DNA of 64,000 nt, from positions 2,216,001-2,280,000 of the forward strand of contig NZ_LT906478.1 in assembly GCF_900187025.1 (NCBI RefSeq). Direction: 5' to 3'. The translations under genes were made by a program, and so were the position numbers. Below are positions 42,933 through 51,460 of the stretch, one piece after another. How positions within the stretch are numbered: the first letter of the stretch is position 1; each line of letters starts with the position of its first letter. The notes below the pieces were generated by a model. That model was not told where the DNA came from. It worked only from the letters and a program-made list of their open reading frames with translations, and made no database searches. Source of the stretch: Listeria ivanovii subsp. ivanovii. Its GTDB lineage: Bacteria; Bacillota; Bacilli; Lactobacillales; Listeriaceae.

Positions 42933-43901
42933 TTAAGCCCACCACATATCCAGTGGCTTATCTTTTATCAAAATGGATTGTAAATTCGTCACAGCTCGGT
43001 CAAAACCTTCATCAATCGACATTAATGGATCTTCATGTTCAATACTAACTACATAATCATAACCATAAGTTCTAAGTGCACTCATAATGTCAGACCATTC
43101 TGTTAAACTATGCCCACATCCAACCGAACGAAAAGTCCAAGCACGTGTTTGCACATCTCCATATGGTTGCATATCTGTAAGTCCATACATATTAATGTTG
43201 TCTTGATCCAAATAAGTATCCTTCGCATGGAAATGGTGAATTGCACCTGCTTTTCCAAGAATTTTAATCGCACCAACTGGATCAATACCTTGCCACCATA
43301 AATGACTAGGATCAAGGTTTACACCAATGGCATCATTTGTTTCTTCACGCAATTTTAAAATGGTGTATGGCGTGTGGCAGAGGAAACCACCATGTAATTC
43401 AATACCAATTTTCACATCTGCTGCCGCTGCAAGTTCACCAATTTCTTTCCAATAAGGAATTAGTTTCGTTTCCCATTGCCAAGCTTTAATGTCGCTATAT
43501 ACGGTTGGCCATGGTATCACTGGCCAGTTCGGTGCTTTGGCATCATCGCTATCTCCTGCTGTTCCTGAAAATGTATTAACAACTGGCACATTCATTAAAG
43601 AAGCTAACTTAATCGATTTACGTAAAATTTCATCTGCCGCAGCCGCCTCTGCTTTATTTGGTGAAATCGGATTGTCGTGGCAACTAAAAGCACTAATTGT
43701 TAAACCACGGCTAGTAAACTTTTCTAAATACGCAATACGAGCTGACTCGCTTTCTAGTAGTTCATCTGTTGGACAATGATGGTTCCCAGGGTTTCCGCCT
43801 GTTCCAATTTCTACTGCATCTAGTCCAGCTGCTTTTACTTTGTCTAACATATCTTCTAGTGATAAATTTGCAAATAATGGTGTAAATACGCCTAATTTCA
43901 T
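42933..43901 (-). CDS. Sugar phosphate isomerase/epimerase (AP endonuclease 2 fold)
   Basis: A 322-residue TIM-barrel protein of the PF01261 family. Metal-site residues appear in IGIELHGGF, GVNLDPSHLWWQG, HFHAKDTY and SIEHEDPLMS. It resembles IolE/IolI-like and 3-keto-sugar-acting enzymes. One base separates it from the ThuA gene upstream. The exact reaction cannot be assigned. Confidence 0.87.
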   Translation of the reverse strand: MKLGVFTPLFANLSLEDMLDKVKAAGLDAVEIGTGGNPGNHHCPTDELLESESARIAYLEKFTSRGLTISAFSCHDNPISPNKAEAAAADEILRKSIKLASLMNVPVVNTFSGTAGDSDDAKAPNWPVIPWPTVYSDIKAWQWETKLIPYWKEIGELAAAADVKIGIELHGGFLCHTPYTILKLREETNDAIGVNLDPSHLWWQGIDPVGAIKILGKAGAIHHFHAKDTYLDQDNINMYGLTDMQPYGDVQTRAWTFRSVGCGHSLTEWSDIMSALRTYGYDYVVSIEHEDPLMSIDEGFDRAVTNLQSILIKDKPLDMWWA

Positions 43902-43902
43902 T

Positions 43903-44625
43903 TTATTTCCTCCCCATTTTTTCTAGTGGTTGATGATTCCCATATGCTGGATAGGTATCTCTTCCATTTGCGCACCAATGAACCCCGTTGATAATCACTT
44001 GCTGAATGTCTGGGTGATGGTATGTTGGGTAAGATTCATGACCTGGTTGGAAATAGAAAATCCGCCCATTTCCTCGTTTATACGTAATGCCACTTCGGAA
44101 TACTTCTCCACCTTCAAACCAACCTAAGAAAATTAATTCATCTGGCGCTGGAATATCAAAGTGCTCACCGTACATCTCTTCTTCGTCAAGCTCAATAAAT
44201 TCACCAATTCCTTTAGCGATTGGGTGAGATGGATCTACTACCCAAAGTCGCTCTCTTTCATTTGCTTCACGCCACTTTAAATCACAACTTGTTCCCATTA
44301 AGCGCATGAAAATTTTCGACATATGACCGGAATGAAGAACAATCAGCCCCATACCTTCTAATACACGTTTTTGAACTCGGTCGACAATGTTATCTTCTAC
44401 ACGATCATGGCCCATGTGTCCCCACCAAATAAGGACATCTGTGCTTGCAAGAACTTCTTCAGTAAGCCCGTGTTCTGACTCTTCTAGTGTAGCTGTTCCC
44501 GCATCGAAACCAGCTTTTTCTAGAAAATGAGCAATTTGTCCATGGATGCCATCTGGATAAATCGCAAGTACTGCATCATCTTCTTTTTCATGCAAAAATT
44601 CATTCCAAACTGTAACTCGTGTCAT
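43903..44625 (-). CDS. ThuA-like trehalose-utilisation family protein
   Basis: A 240-residue class I glutamine-amidotransferase-like domain protein of the ThuA family (PF06283). Patterns: [51 protein letters not shown], and [20 protein letters not shown]. ThuA proteins act with Gfo/Idh partners in catabolism of 3-keto disaccharides in rhizobia. In this operon it lies between two TIM-barrel isomerases, separated from each by one base. Confidence 0.87.
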   Translation of the reverse strand: MTRVTVWNEFLHEKEDDAVLAIYPDGIHGQIAHFLEKAGFDAGTATLEESEHGLTEEVLASTDVLIWWGHMGHDRVEDNIVDRVQKRVLEGMGLIVLHSGHMSKIFMRLMGTSCDLKWREANERERLWVVDPSHPIAKGIGEFIELDEEEMYGEHFDIPAPDELIFLGWFEGGEVFRSGITYKRGNGRIFYFQPGHESYPTYHHPDIQQVIINGVHWCANGRDTYPAYGNHQPLEKMGRK

Positions 44626-44626
44626 A

Positions 44627-45367
44627 TTACTTCTCCTCCAATAAACTTGCTAAATAGTCGCGTCCTCTACTTACACTGATTAACGGATCTTCTTCAAATG
44701 CTTCTTGTTCAATAATCAGCCACTCGGAGCCACTGTTTAAAGCTGCGGTGATATATCCTTGAATATCTAATACCCCTTCTCCGATAATCGTGCTTTCTTT
44801 TTGCTTGGCAGACCTGTCTTTAATATGCACTAAAGGAAGTCGTTGCTGGTATTTTTCAATAAAGGGAATGACACCCACACCCGCGTACTCTAGCCAATAA
44901 GTATCTAATTCCACATTCATTCCTGGTACGTTTTCTAACAACATTTCGAGACTTGTTTGATTAGAAAGCCTCTCCAACTCGTGAGCATGATTGTGGTAGC
45001 TCAACGCAAGACCTGCTTCATTGATTGTTTGCGTAATTACTTGAAGTTGTTTGCTAAATTCAAACCATTCTTCTTCCGTTTCAAAATCTGCATAAGGACA
45101 TACAATATGCCTGTTTCCTAGTTCTTTTTCAAACAAAATCACATTGTCTAGATCCGCTTCTAATTGTTCTTTACTAATATGTGAACCTGCAACTTCTAGT
45201 CCAAGCTCAGCTAGTTTTGCTTTTATTTCATGAGCTGATTTCCCGTAATATCCAGCGAACTCCACACCGTCGTAACCCATTTCAGCCACTTTTTCTAGTG
45301 TTCCAAAGAAATCGAGTTCACAGGCTTCTTTGACACTCCACAATTGCAAAGCTATTTTTGCTTGCAT
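44627..45367 (-). CDS. Sugar phosphate isomerase/epimerase (second, short)
   Basis: A 246-residue TIM-barrel protein of PF01261, shorter than its neighbour. Seen: [37 protein letters not shown] at the N-terminus, [28 protein letters not shown] and [12 protein letters not shown] near the C-terminus; His, Glu and Asp of the metal site are present. YcjR/3-keto-sugar-type or inosose-type activity is possible. Confidence 0.87.
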   Translation of the reverse strand: MQAKIALQLWSVKEACELDFFGTLEKVAEMGYDGVEFAGYYGKSAHEIKAKLAELGLEVAGSHISKEQLEADLDNVILFEKELGNRHIVCPYADFETEEEWFEFSKQLQVITQTINEAGLALSYHNHAHELERLSNQTSLEMLLENVPGMNVELDTYWLEYAGVGVIPFIEKYQQRLPLVHIKDRSAKQKESTIIGEGVLDIQGYITAALNSGSEWLIIEQEAFEEDPLISVSRGRDYLASLLEEK

Positions 45368-45382
45368 AAAGATTCAGCCTCC

Positions 45383-46459
45383 TTAATTAAAATAAACTGG
45401 TTGTCCGGTTTTAGATGATTCATAAATGGCTTCTAAAATTTGTGTCACGACAAGTGCTTGTTCTGGTTTTACAACTGGCTCTGTATTGTTTAAAATTGCA
45501 TCCAACCACTGTTCTGCTTCGATTAACGCAGGATCATCTCCTTCACCGTCATAAAAATCTACGCCATCTGCATCCAATTGGATTTTCTTTTCGTACATTT
45601 GACTATATGCTTCTCCGTTAATTCGTAAACCGTCTTCCATATCTGCGCCGCCTTCTGTTCCACTAAGAGAAGTTCTTGCTTCACCAACATCTAGCGTATT
45701 AAGTGCCCAGCTTGCTTCTAAAACAATCGTTGCACCATTTTCCATTGTAATGAAACCAAATGCGGAATCTTCTACCGTAAATTTCTTTGGATCCCATGAA
45801 CCCCAAGCATTTGCTGCATTTTCTTTTTTGGCTAATTTATGATAACTATTTCCGACAACATATTTTGGTTTATAATTGTCCATCATCCAAAGCGTTAAAT
45901 CAAGTGCGTGGGTACCAATATCAATTAGTGGTCCACCGCCTTGTGCTTCTTCATCTAGGAATACGCCCCATGTTGGTACTGCACGACGACGAATTGCTTT
46001 TGCTTTTGCATAGTAAATATCACCTAGCTCGTTATTTTCACAAATTTGGTGTAAATAATCGGAGTCTTTACGGAATCTATTTTGATAGCCAATTGTTAGT
46101 TTCTTTCCAGTACGTTCTGCCGCTGCAATCATACTTTTAGCTTCTTCCGCTGTTTTTGCCATTGGTTTTTCGCACATAACATGTTTACCGGCTTCCATTG
46201 CTGCAATCGAAATTTCAGCATGCGAAATATTTGGTGTACATACGTGAATAACGTCGATTGATTTATCTTGGAGTAAGTCTTGATAATTCGTGTATACGCT
46301 TGCATTTTCTGCACCAAATTCTTTTGCTGCTGCCTCTGCTTTTTCTCGTACAATATCGCAAAAAGCAACCATTTCTGCTTTCTCAGCTTTTAATAAGCTT
46401 GGCATATGTTTCCCGTTTGCAATGCCTCCACAACCAATAATTCCAACTTTCAATGACAT
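45383..46459 (-). CDS. Gfo/Idh/MocA family oxidoreductase, first gene of the ThuA operon
   Basis: A 358-residue NAD(P)-dependent dehydrogenase-like protein. Rossmann motif IIGCGGIANGKHMPS, catalytic EKPMAKT, and QGGGPLIDIGTHALDLTLW. I start at the ATG at 46459 (ribosome site TTGGAGG); five further in-frame codons upstream lack one. First in the run dehydrogenase, isomerase, ThuA, isomerase, dehydrogenase, all closely spaced, so one transcript is likely. An inverted repeat lies just upstream. Confidence 0.9.
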   Translation of the reverse strand: MSLKVGIIGCGGIANGKHMPSLLKAEKAEMVAFCDIVREKAEAAAKEFGAENASVYTNYQDLLQDKSIDVIHVCTPNISHAEISIAAMEAGKHVMCEKPMAKTAEEAKSMIAAAERTGKKLTIGYQNRFRKDSDYLHQICENNELGDIYYAKAKAIRRRAVPTWGVFLDEEAQGGGPLIDIGTHALDLTLWMMDNYKPKYVVGNSYHKLAKKENAANAWGSWDPKKFTVEDSAFGFITMENGATIVLEASWALNTLDVGEARTSLSGTEGGADMEDGLRINGEAYSQMYEKKIQLDADGVDFYDGEGDDPALIEAEQWLDAILNNTEPVVKPEQALVVTQILEAIYESSKTGQPVYFN

Positions 46460-46474
46460 ATAAAAAACCTCCAA

Positions 46475-46504
46475 TAGTTTTGATAGTTACATCATACAAA
46501 ACTA
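46475..46504. promoter_or_regulatory. Inverted repeat upstream of the ThuA operon
   Basis: TAGTTTTG and CAAAACTA arms separated by 14 bases, between the AraC-type gene and the operon's first gene and 16 bases before its start codon. Could be an operator for the AraC regulator or an mRNA leader stem-loop. Confidence 0.5.
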
Positions 46505-46532
46505 CTAGAGGTATTTCTTCCTGTTTTATTGC

Positions 46533-47411
46533 TTAATTATTCCCGTATATTGCCTTCCTGTATTTAAGTGGTGCTACTCCCATCGCTCGTTTGAATGCAT
46601 GATGGAACGTTTTAACACTACTAAAGCCCGCAAGTTCTGCCACTTCAGTTACTGGAAATGCTTCATTTAATAGCATCCACTTCGCTTTATTGAGACGATA
46701 ATCATTTAAAAATGTCACAAAAGTCATTCCGGTGTTTCGCTTAAAAAACTTTGTAAAATAATAAGTACTAAATCCGGTATAGTCTGCTACTTCTTGCAAG
46801 CTAACAGGTTCCTGATAATGTTTTTCTACATAGGAAAAAATTTGATCTAATTTATGTAAAGTTTCTTGTGATTTAAGTACAGCTTGTTCAGAAATCACAC
46901 TGTCAGGCTGGGTTTTTATTTGTGGGATTGCACGGTAAATAAGTACAATAATCGATAGTAAATCCGCTTTTAAAATGTAGTGTTTCCCAGGTTTATCCTC
47001 GTTTGCCTCTGCGTGTATTTCCATAATCAGTGACTGCATGTTTGCAACAACTGCTTCTGGCCATTCTCTACTCAAATGAGCCATTTCTGTAAGCATTTCC
47101 CGAAGTGGTTTTCCCATGTCGTCCATCTGCATCTCTTCTTGAAATAAGCTTAAATCAAACTGAATAACAATCCGCTCACTATTTGGAGAAGCTAAAAAAT
47201 AATGGACATTCCCGCCGTTAATAACTTGAATTTCGCCTTCATTTAATTGAATCGGCATATCGTTTATCCCTAAATTCAAGCTACCTTTTAATGCGTAAAT
47301 TATTTCGATTTCTTTGTGCCAGTGAGGATACACAAGTACCTCACCCTCATTGATGAATGACCGAAAAGGAAAAGCTTTATTTAATTCCGGAATTTCCAAG
47401 TAATCACTCAT
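46533..47411 (-). CDS. AraC family transcriptional regulator
   Basis: A 292-residue regulator: N-terminal cupin sugar-sensing domain (VYPHWHKEIEIIYALKGSLNLGIND with metal-type histidines) and C-terminal double helix-turn-helix (HYQEPVSLQEVADYTGFSTYYFTKFFKRNTGMTFVTFLNDYRL; FPVTEVAELAGFSSVKTFHHAFKRAMG). It lies directly upstream of the ThuA/dehydrogenase operon in the same direction and probably activates it on sensing a sugar. Its own upstream gap (47412-47482) is short. Confidence 0.9.
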   Translation of the reverse strand: MSDYLEIPELNKAFPFRSFINEGEVLVYPHWHKEIEIIYALKGSLNLGINDMPIQLNEGEIQVINGGNVHYFLASPNSERIVIQFDLSLFQEEMQMDDMGKPLREMLTEMAHLSREWPEAVVANMQSLIMEIHAEANEDKPGKHYILKADLLSIIVLIYRAIPQIKTQPDSVISEQAVLKSQETLHKLDQIFSYVEKHYQEPVSLQEVADYTGFSTYYFTKFFKRNTGMTFVTFLNDYRLNKAKWMLLNEAFPVTEVAELAGFSSVKTFHHAFKRAMGVAPLKYRKAIYGNN

Positions 47412-47482
47412 AGTATAACTCCTCTTTTTTTCTTCATTTTATCATAAAAAAGAAGACAGCCGTTAGACTATCATCTTAAAGT

Positions 47483-48178
47483 TTATAAAATTAATGATTC
47501 ATATGGAATTTCGTTAAACAATTTTTCAGCATTGACAACGATTGGAATTTTCGTATAGAGTAAATAACCTTCTTTTTTTAGTTCGCTCAGTGTAAGACTA
47601 AGGTATTCCCGCGTTATCCCCATAAACTTAGATAAAAATGTAGTCGATAACTCTGGAGGAATTTGGATATTACTACCATTAGAAATTCCATATTCATATC
47701 CAAGCGCTGCAATAACATGCTTGACGCGATCTTTTACTTTAAGAGTATTCAGTAAACAGCGACGTTGCAGTATCATAATTTCTTTTTTGGATTGATAAAG
47801 CATAAATTCTTCCATGCTAACGTGTTTTTCAACCATAAAAATAAAGAAGTCTCTATCCACAGCTGTAATAACACTGGCTCTTGGCGATAATAGTTTAGCT
47901 CCCATATTTCGCTTTAATTCTAGGGACATAAAGGAAGCAAAATTACAAATATCACCTTGTTTTAATAATTGATTATACCCTATGTAATCATCAATTTGTG
48001 TTCCTTTCATAACGATCCCTGTTTCAACAAAATAAATACCGGTTACAAAATCAACATCAAATAGTTCATTTTTTGAAAGCTTAATACTCATACTATGTTT
48101 TGCAAAATCACCAGACTTCTTACAAAAGTGGAGTGGATTGACTAAAATTTCATGCTGCCTTTTTTCTAATGTATTCAT
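47483..48178 (-). CDS. Crp/Fnr family transcriptional regulator
   Basis: A 231-residue PrfA-like regulator with N-terminal barrel (LSKNELFDVDFVTGIYFVETGIVMKGT), dimerisation helix and C-terminal winged helix (IPPELSTTFLSKFMGITREYLSLTLSELKKEGYL). Ligand-binding residues of CAP are not seen. Monocistronic, minus strand, with a 249-base upstream gap that shares a 15-base sequence with another Crp/Fnr promoter in this window. Target genes unknown. Confidence 0.85.
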   Translation of the reverse strand: MNTLEKRQHEILVNPLHFCKKSGDFAKHSMSIKLSKNELFDVDFVTGIYFVETGIVMKGTQIDDYIGYNQLLKQGDICNFASFMSLELKRNMGAKLLSPRASVITAVDRDFFIFMVEKHVSMEEFMLYQSKKEIMILQRRCLLNTLKVKDRVKHVIAALGYEYGISNGSNIQIPPELSTTFLSKFMGITREYLSLTLSELKKEGYLLYTKIPIVVNAEKLFNEIPYESLIL

Positions 48179-48338
48179 TATGAATTCCTCCTCTAAAGTA
48201 TAATATCATACATCGAAATTACGTTAGAGATAGGATAAAACGAATTAACTATCATTCCAGCTTAAAAAGAAGATATTTTTTACTTTTTAAGTACCAAAAT
48301 CAAATTTTTTGTAGTTCAAAATGAATAAATAAGGATTT

Positions 48339-48353
48339 TTTGTGACATTTTTG
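48339..48353. promoter_or_regulatory. Shared 15-base motif in the Crp/Fnr upstream region
   Basis: TTTGTGACATTTTTG here is identical to 21237-21251, upstream of another Crp/Fnr gene. The TGTGA core is CRP-like but no complementary TCACA half-site follows. The remainder of the gap 48179-48427 is AT-rich with nothing else recognised. Confidence 0.35.
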
Positions 48354-48427
48354 TTTCGGGTTTTTTCGATGATTTTCAAACTTTTTCACCTTTTACACTT
48401 TAAAACCAATACTTATTAAGTTTATTT

Positions 48428-49099
48428 TTACAAGACATCCATATTTCTTATCACCCATGGTTTATGACTATCATCTAAAATTTCTTCTTTGCGTAATTTT
48501 AAGACAATAATGTTGGTATACTCTCGTGTCGTGTTAGCATATTGAGCCAAAATAGAGTTATTAATCTCTTCTGGTAAAATATATTCTTTTTCTTTCGTTA
48601 CTCGTCCCATATATAAACCGATATCTTTTAGACAAGCTCGAATACGTGCTTCTTTCTTCATAAAAGTACGCTTACTTGCTTTAAAATAAACTTTTCTTGT
48701 ATAAAGCAAATTAGACAATAAATAGAGTGCTTTTTGGTTCGACTCATCTAAAGCCTTTTCCACAAAACCAGGATCTAACACCCAACATTTTACTTCGGTC
48801 AAAGTACGTAAACTGGAGTCTTCAGGTTCTTCTTTAATGATTGGCACTAAATTAACAGCTACTTCATCTCCAACAAAACAAATAATCCCAGAATCACCTT
48901 GGTCATTTTGAAGACAATAGGCAAAATAACCACTTTCTACTAGATAAATTTTGAAATCATTGGAATCATTTAATATTATTTCTTGGCCTTTTGCTAGTGT
49001 TTCTTGATAACAATATGTATGAAAATCTTCCTTTTTCTTGAGTAGTTGTAGCAATGATTTTGTTGTTGCTTCTTTGAAAATCTCTTCATCTGAATACAT
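48428..49099 (-). CDS. Crp/Fnr family transcriptional regulator
   Basis: A 223-residue regulator: effector barrel (EIILNDSNDFKIYLVESGYFAYCLQND), long helix (NQKALYLLSNLLYTRKVYFKASKRTFM) and winged helix (LPEEINNSILAQYANTTREYTNIIVLKLRKEEIL). Its N-terminus shares the LLKK...F...C.QE pattern with the regulator at 21379-22080, suggesting paralogy. It is encoded upstream of another Crp/Fnr gene on the same strand but separated by 249 bases. Ligand and targets unknown. Confidence 0.85.
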   Translation of the reverse strand: MYSDEEIFKEATTKSLLQLLKKKEDFHTYCYQETLAKGQEIILNDSNDFKIYLVESGYFAYCLQNDQGDSGIICFVGDEVAVNLVPIIKEEPEDSSLRTLTEVKCWVLDPGFVEKALDESNQKALYLLSNLLYTRKVYFKASKRTFMKKEARIRACLKDIGLYMGRVTKEKEYILPEEINNSILAQYANTTREYTNIIVLKLRKEEILDDSHKPWVIRNMDVL

Positions 49100-49124
49100 T
49101 TTCTAACATCCTCTCATTTGTTTA

Positions 49125-49160
49125 CAAAAAAATGCAGAAATCAATATTTCTGCATTTTAA
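49125..49160 (-). terminator. Terminator of the metallo-hydrolase gene
   Basis: AAAATGCAGAAA pairs with TTTCTGCATTTT around a five-base loop; T-run on the minus strand. It overlaps the stop codon at 49157. Confidence 0.85.
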
Positions 49161-49774
49161 TTAAAATAGGGGTTCGTTGCTTTTTCATGACCAATTGTTG
49201 TCATCTCTCCGTGACCAGAATAAGCTCTCAAGTCATCTGGAAGGACAAATAATTCTGTTGTAATACTATTAATCAATGTATCAAAATCACCAGTATATAG
49301 GTCTGTACGACCAATACTGCCTTTAAATAGTGCATCGCCAACAATTACAAAGTCATCAAAAATAAAACTTAAACTCCCAACAGAATGTCCGGGTGTCGGT
49401 ACAACTTTAAAATGAAAACCTTCGATATTATATTCTCCAAGCTTAAATTCATGTTCTGCAGGATTAGCAACGATTGGTGTTCCTGCAATACGCGCAGATA
49501 GATTTAGTTCTGGGTTTGAAAGCCATTCTTGTTCTTTCGGGCTAACATAAACCGGAATCGAATAAGCTTTCCGAATTTTTTCCAAAGCTCCAATATGATC
49601 ATAGTGACAATGCGTCAGTAAAACTGCTATCGGCGTCACTTGAAGTTCCGCAATTACCGCTTCGATTTTACTTGCTTCTGCTCCTGGATCAACAATGAGC
49701 GCTAAGCTATCTTGATAAATAATATAGCAATTTTCTTGAATTATTCCAGTCATGATTCGTTTAATTTTTGTCAT
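49157..49774 (-). CDS. Metallo-beta-lactamase-fold hydrolase (glyoxalase II-like)
   Basis: A 205-residue hydrolase with the binuclear metal motif THCHYDHIG (His55, His57, Asp59, His60), the third histidine in PTPGHSVGS, bridging Asp in GDALF and a final His in YSGHGEMTT. Similar to YqgX-type glyoxalase II-like proteins that cleave S-lactoylglutathione analogues or other thioesters. I start at the ATG at 49774 (ribosome site GGAAGGTGG); ten upstream in-frame codons are less likely. It diverges from a glyoxalase I gene, which fits methylglyoxal detoxification. Confidence 0.88.
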   Translation of the reverse strand: MTKIKRIMTGIIQENCYIIYQDSLALIVDPGAEASKIEAVIAELQVTPIAVLLTHCHYDHIGALEKIRKAYSIPVYVSPKEQEWLSNPELNLSARIAGTPIVANPAEHEFKLGEYNIEGFHFKVVPTPGHSVGSLSFIFDDFVIVGDALFKGSIGRTDLYTGDFDTLINSITTELFVLPDDLRAYSGHGEMTTIGHEKATNPYFN

Positions 49775-49901
49775 TATACTTCCACCTTCCTGCACATTTC
49801 TCATTATACCGAAATTCCCGCTCTACTTCAATATTCCTTGTTTGTAATCACTTATGAGATATACTACAATGGATACAGAAGTTTAAAAGGAGGAATAAAC
49901 A

Positions 49902-50291
49902 ATGACTGCAAAAATGTTACATACATGTATTCGAGTGAAAGATTTGGCTGAATCGATTAATTTTTATGAGAATGCTTTGGGTTTAAAAGAAGTTCGGCGT
50001 AAAGATTTTCCGGATTTTGAATTCACACTAGTATATATGGCTTTTGAAGAGGGCGGATTTGAACTAGAACTAACATACAATTATGACCAAAAAAAGGCTT
50101 ACGATTTAGGTAATGGTTATGGACATTTAGCTGTTGGTGTTCCTGATGTCCATGCCTTACTAAAAGAACATCAAGTTGCTGGCTATACAGTGACCGACTT
50201 AAAAGGACTTCCAGGTGAAGATCCGTTTTATTACTTCCTAACTGACCCAGATGGTTATAAAACAGAGATTATTCAAGATGGCGCATTATAG
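49902..50291 (+). CDS. gloA: Lactoylglutathione lyase (glyoxalase I)
   Basis: A 129-residue vicinal-oxygen-chelate enzyme that isomerises the methylglyoxal-thiol hemithioacetal. All four metal ligands of the GloA family are present at the expected places: His7, Glu56 (ELTYN), His75 (GYGHLAVG) and Glu122 (DGYKTEII). In Listeria the thiol would be glutathione. Ribosome site AAAAGGAGG. Followed by a small membrane protein gene 15 bases downstream. Confidence 0.93.
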   Translation: MTAKMLHTCIRVKDLAESINFYENALGLKEVRRKDFPDFEFTLVYMAFEEGGFELELTYNYDQKKAYDLGNGYGHLAVGVPDVHALLKEHQVAGYTVTDLKGLPGEDPFYYFLTDPDGYKTEIIQDGAL

Positions 50292-50306
50292 AACTGGAGA
50301 CTTTCC

Positions 50307-50465
50307 ATGGTAAAATATTTGATGATTATTTTGATTGCACTTGCAATTAATGGTATTAGCTTTCTTTTTGATAATGATATTGCTAATCTCATTGCTGTCA
50401 TTATCACCGCATTATTACTTGTATACTTAATGCTCGATTTAACCAAAATGTATCGACGTAAATAG
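50307..50465 (+). CDS. Small 52-residue membrane protein
   Basis: Two hydrophobic helices (LMIILIALAINGISFLF; IANLIAVIITALLLVYLML) and a basic tail (KMYRRK). Ribosome site GGAG seven bases before the ATG. Cotranscribed with gloA, ahead of a strong terminator. Function unknown. Confidence 0.75.
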   Translation: MVKYLMIILIALAINGISFLFDNDIANLIAVIITALLLVYLMLDLTKMYRRK

Positions 50466-50511
50466 TAAAAGCCAGAAAATCAGTTTCTCTGATTTTCTGG
50501 CTTTTATTTTA
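50466..50511. terminator. Bidirectional terminator
   Basis: AAAAGCCAGAAAATCAG and its exact complement around a five-base loop, then TTTTATTTT. Lies between the convergent small membrane protein and NMO-like genes and overlaps the latter's stop. Confidence 0.92.
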
Positions 50512-51438
50512 TTGAATAACTAAATTACTTGCAACTTGCTCGGATTCTTTCATCAAGCTTTCGATAATATTTTTTGTGGAGCGAATCTCTGTTAACATCC
50601 CGCAAATTTGACCTGCCATGACAGAGCCATTTTCGACATCCCCTTCATGAACAGCTTTTCTAAGAGAGCCTAGTGTTAATTCTTCTAGTTGATCTCGAGA
50701 AGCATTTTCATTTTCTAACTTGACATATTTTTTAATCATCGGGTTTTTTATACTTCTAACTGGTGCGCCATTTCGTCGTCCTGTTACAGTTGTATCTGTA
50801 TCACTTGCATCAAGAACGGCTTGTTTAAAGCTAGCTGGCACAGGACATTCCTCTGCCACAAGGAAAAGCGTACCAATTTGCACGCCACTAGCTCCAAGCG
50901 CATAAGCGGCTGCCATTCCGTGACCATCAGCTATTCCACCTGCTGCAATTACAGGGATATTTACTGCAGCAACAACTTGACGAACCAATGCCATCGTAGT
51001 TGTTTCACCAACATGCCCACCAGCTTCTGTCCCCTCTGCAACAACGGCATCAACGCCAATTTCTTCCATTTTTTTCGCGATTTTCACGGATGGAATTACA
51101 GCAATCACTTTGATTCCTGCTGCTTTTAGTTTCGCCATAAATGGTTTCGGTGTTCCGGCGCCAGTTGTAACAACACGAACTTCTTCCTCAATAATTACAT
51201 CGACAAGTTCAGGGCAATTAGGCATCATTAGCATAATATTTACTGCAAATGGATTCGTTGTTTTTTCTTTGCAAAGTTGAATTTGTTCGCGTAAAGCATC
51301 TGCTGTCATACCGCCTGATGCAATAATTCCTAGACCGCCTGCATTTGATACCGCGGAAGCTAACTCATAGGTTGCTATTTGAGCCATTGCCCCTTGTAAA
51401 ATTGGATACTTGATTTCTAACATTTTTGTTAAACTCAT
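50509..51438 (-). CDS. NAD(P)H-dependent flavin oxidoreductase (nitronate monooxygenase/FabK-like)
   Basis: A 309-residue FMN-binding TIM barrel of the 2-nitropropane dioxygenase/FabK family. Seen: KYPILQGAMAQIATYELASAVSNAGGLGIIASGG at the N-terminus, VVAEGTEAGGHVGE, IPVIAAGGIADGHGMAAAYALGASGVQIGTLFL for FMN phosphate binding. Such proteins include nitronate monooxygenases and enoyl-ACP reductase FabK. Last gene of the CoA-transferase/transporter cluster, so an acyl-chain role is possible. Ribosome site GAGGGGAAAG. Confidence 0.85.
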   Translation of the reverse strand: MSLTKMLEIKYPILQGAMAQIATYELASAVSNAGGLGIIASGGMTADALREQIQLCKEKTTNPFAVNIMLMMPNCPELVDVIIEEEVRVVTTGAGTPKPFMAKLKAAGIKVIAVIPSVKIAKKMEEIGVDAVVAEGTEAGGHVGETTTMALVRQVVAAVNIPVIAAGGIADGHGMAAAYALGASGVQIGTLFLVAEECPVPASFKQAVLDASDTDTTVTGRRNGAPVRSIKNPMIKKYVKLENENASRDQLEELTLGSLRKAVHEGDVENGSVMAGQICGMLTEIRSTKNIIESLMKESEQVASNLVIQ

Positions 51439-51460
51439 TTTATCTTTCCCCTCTCTGATT

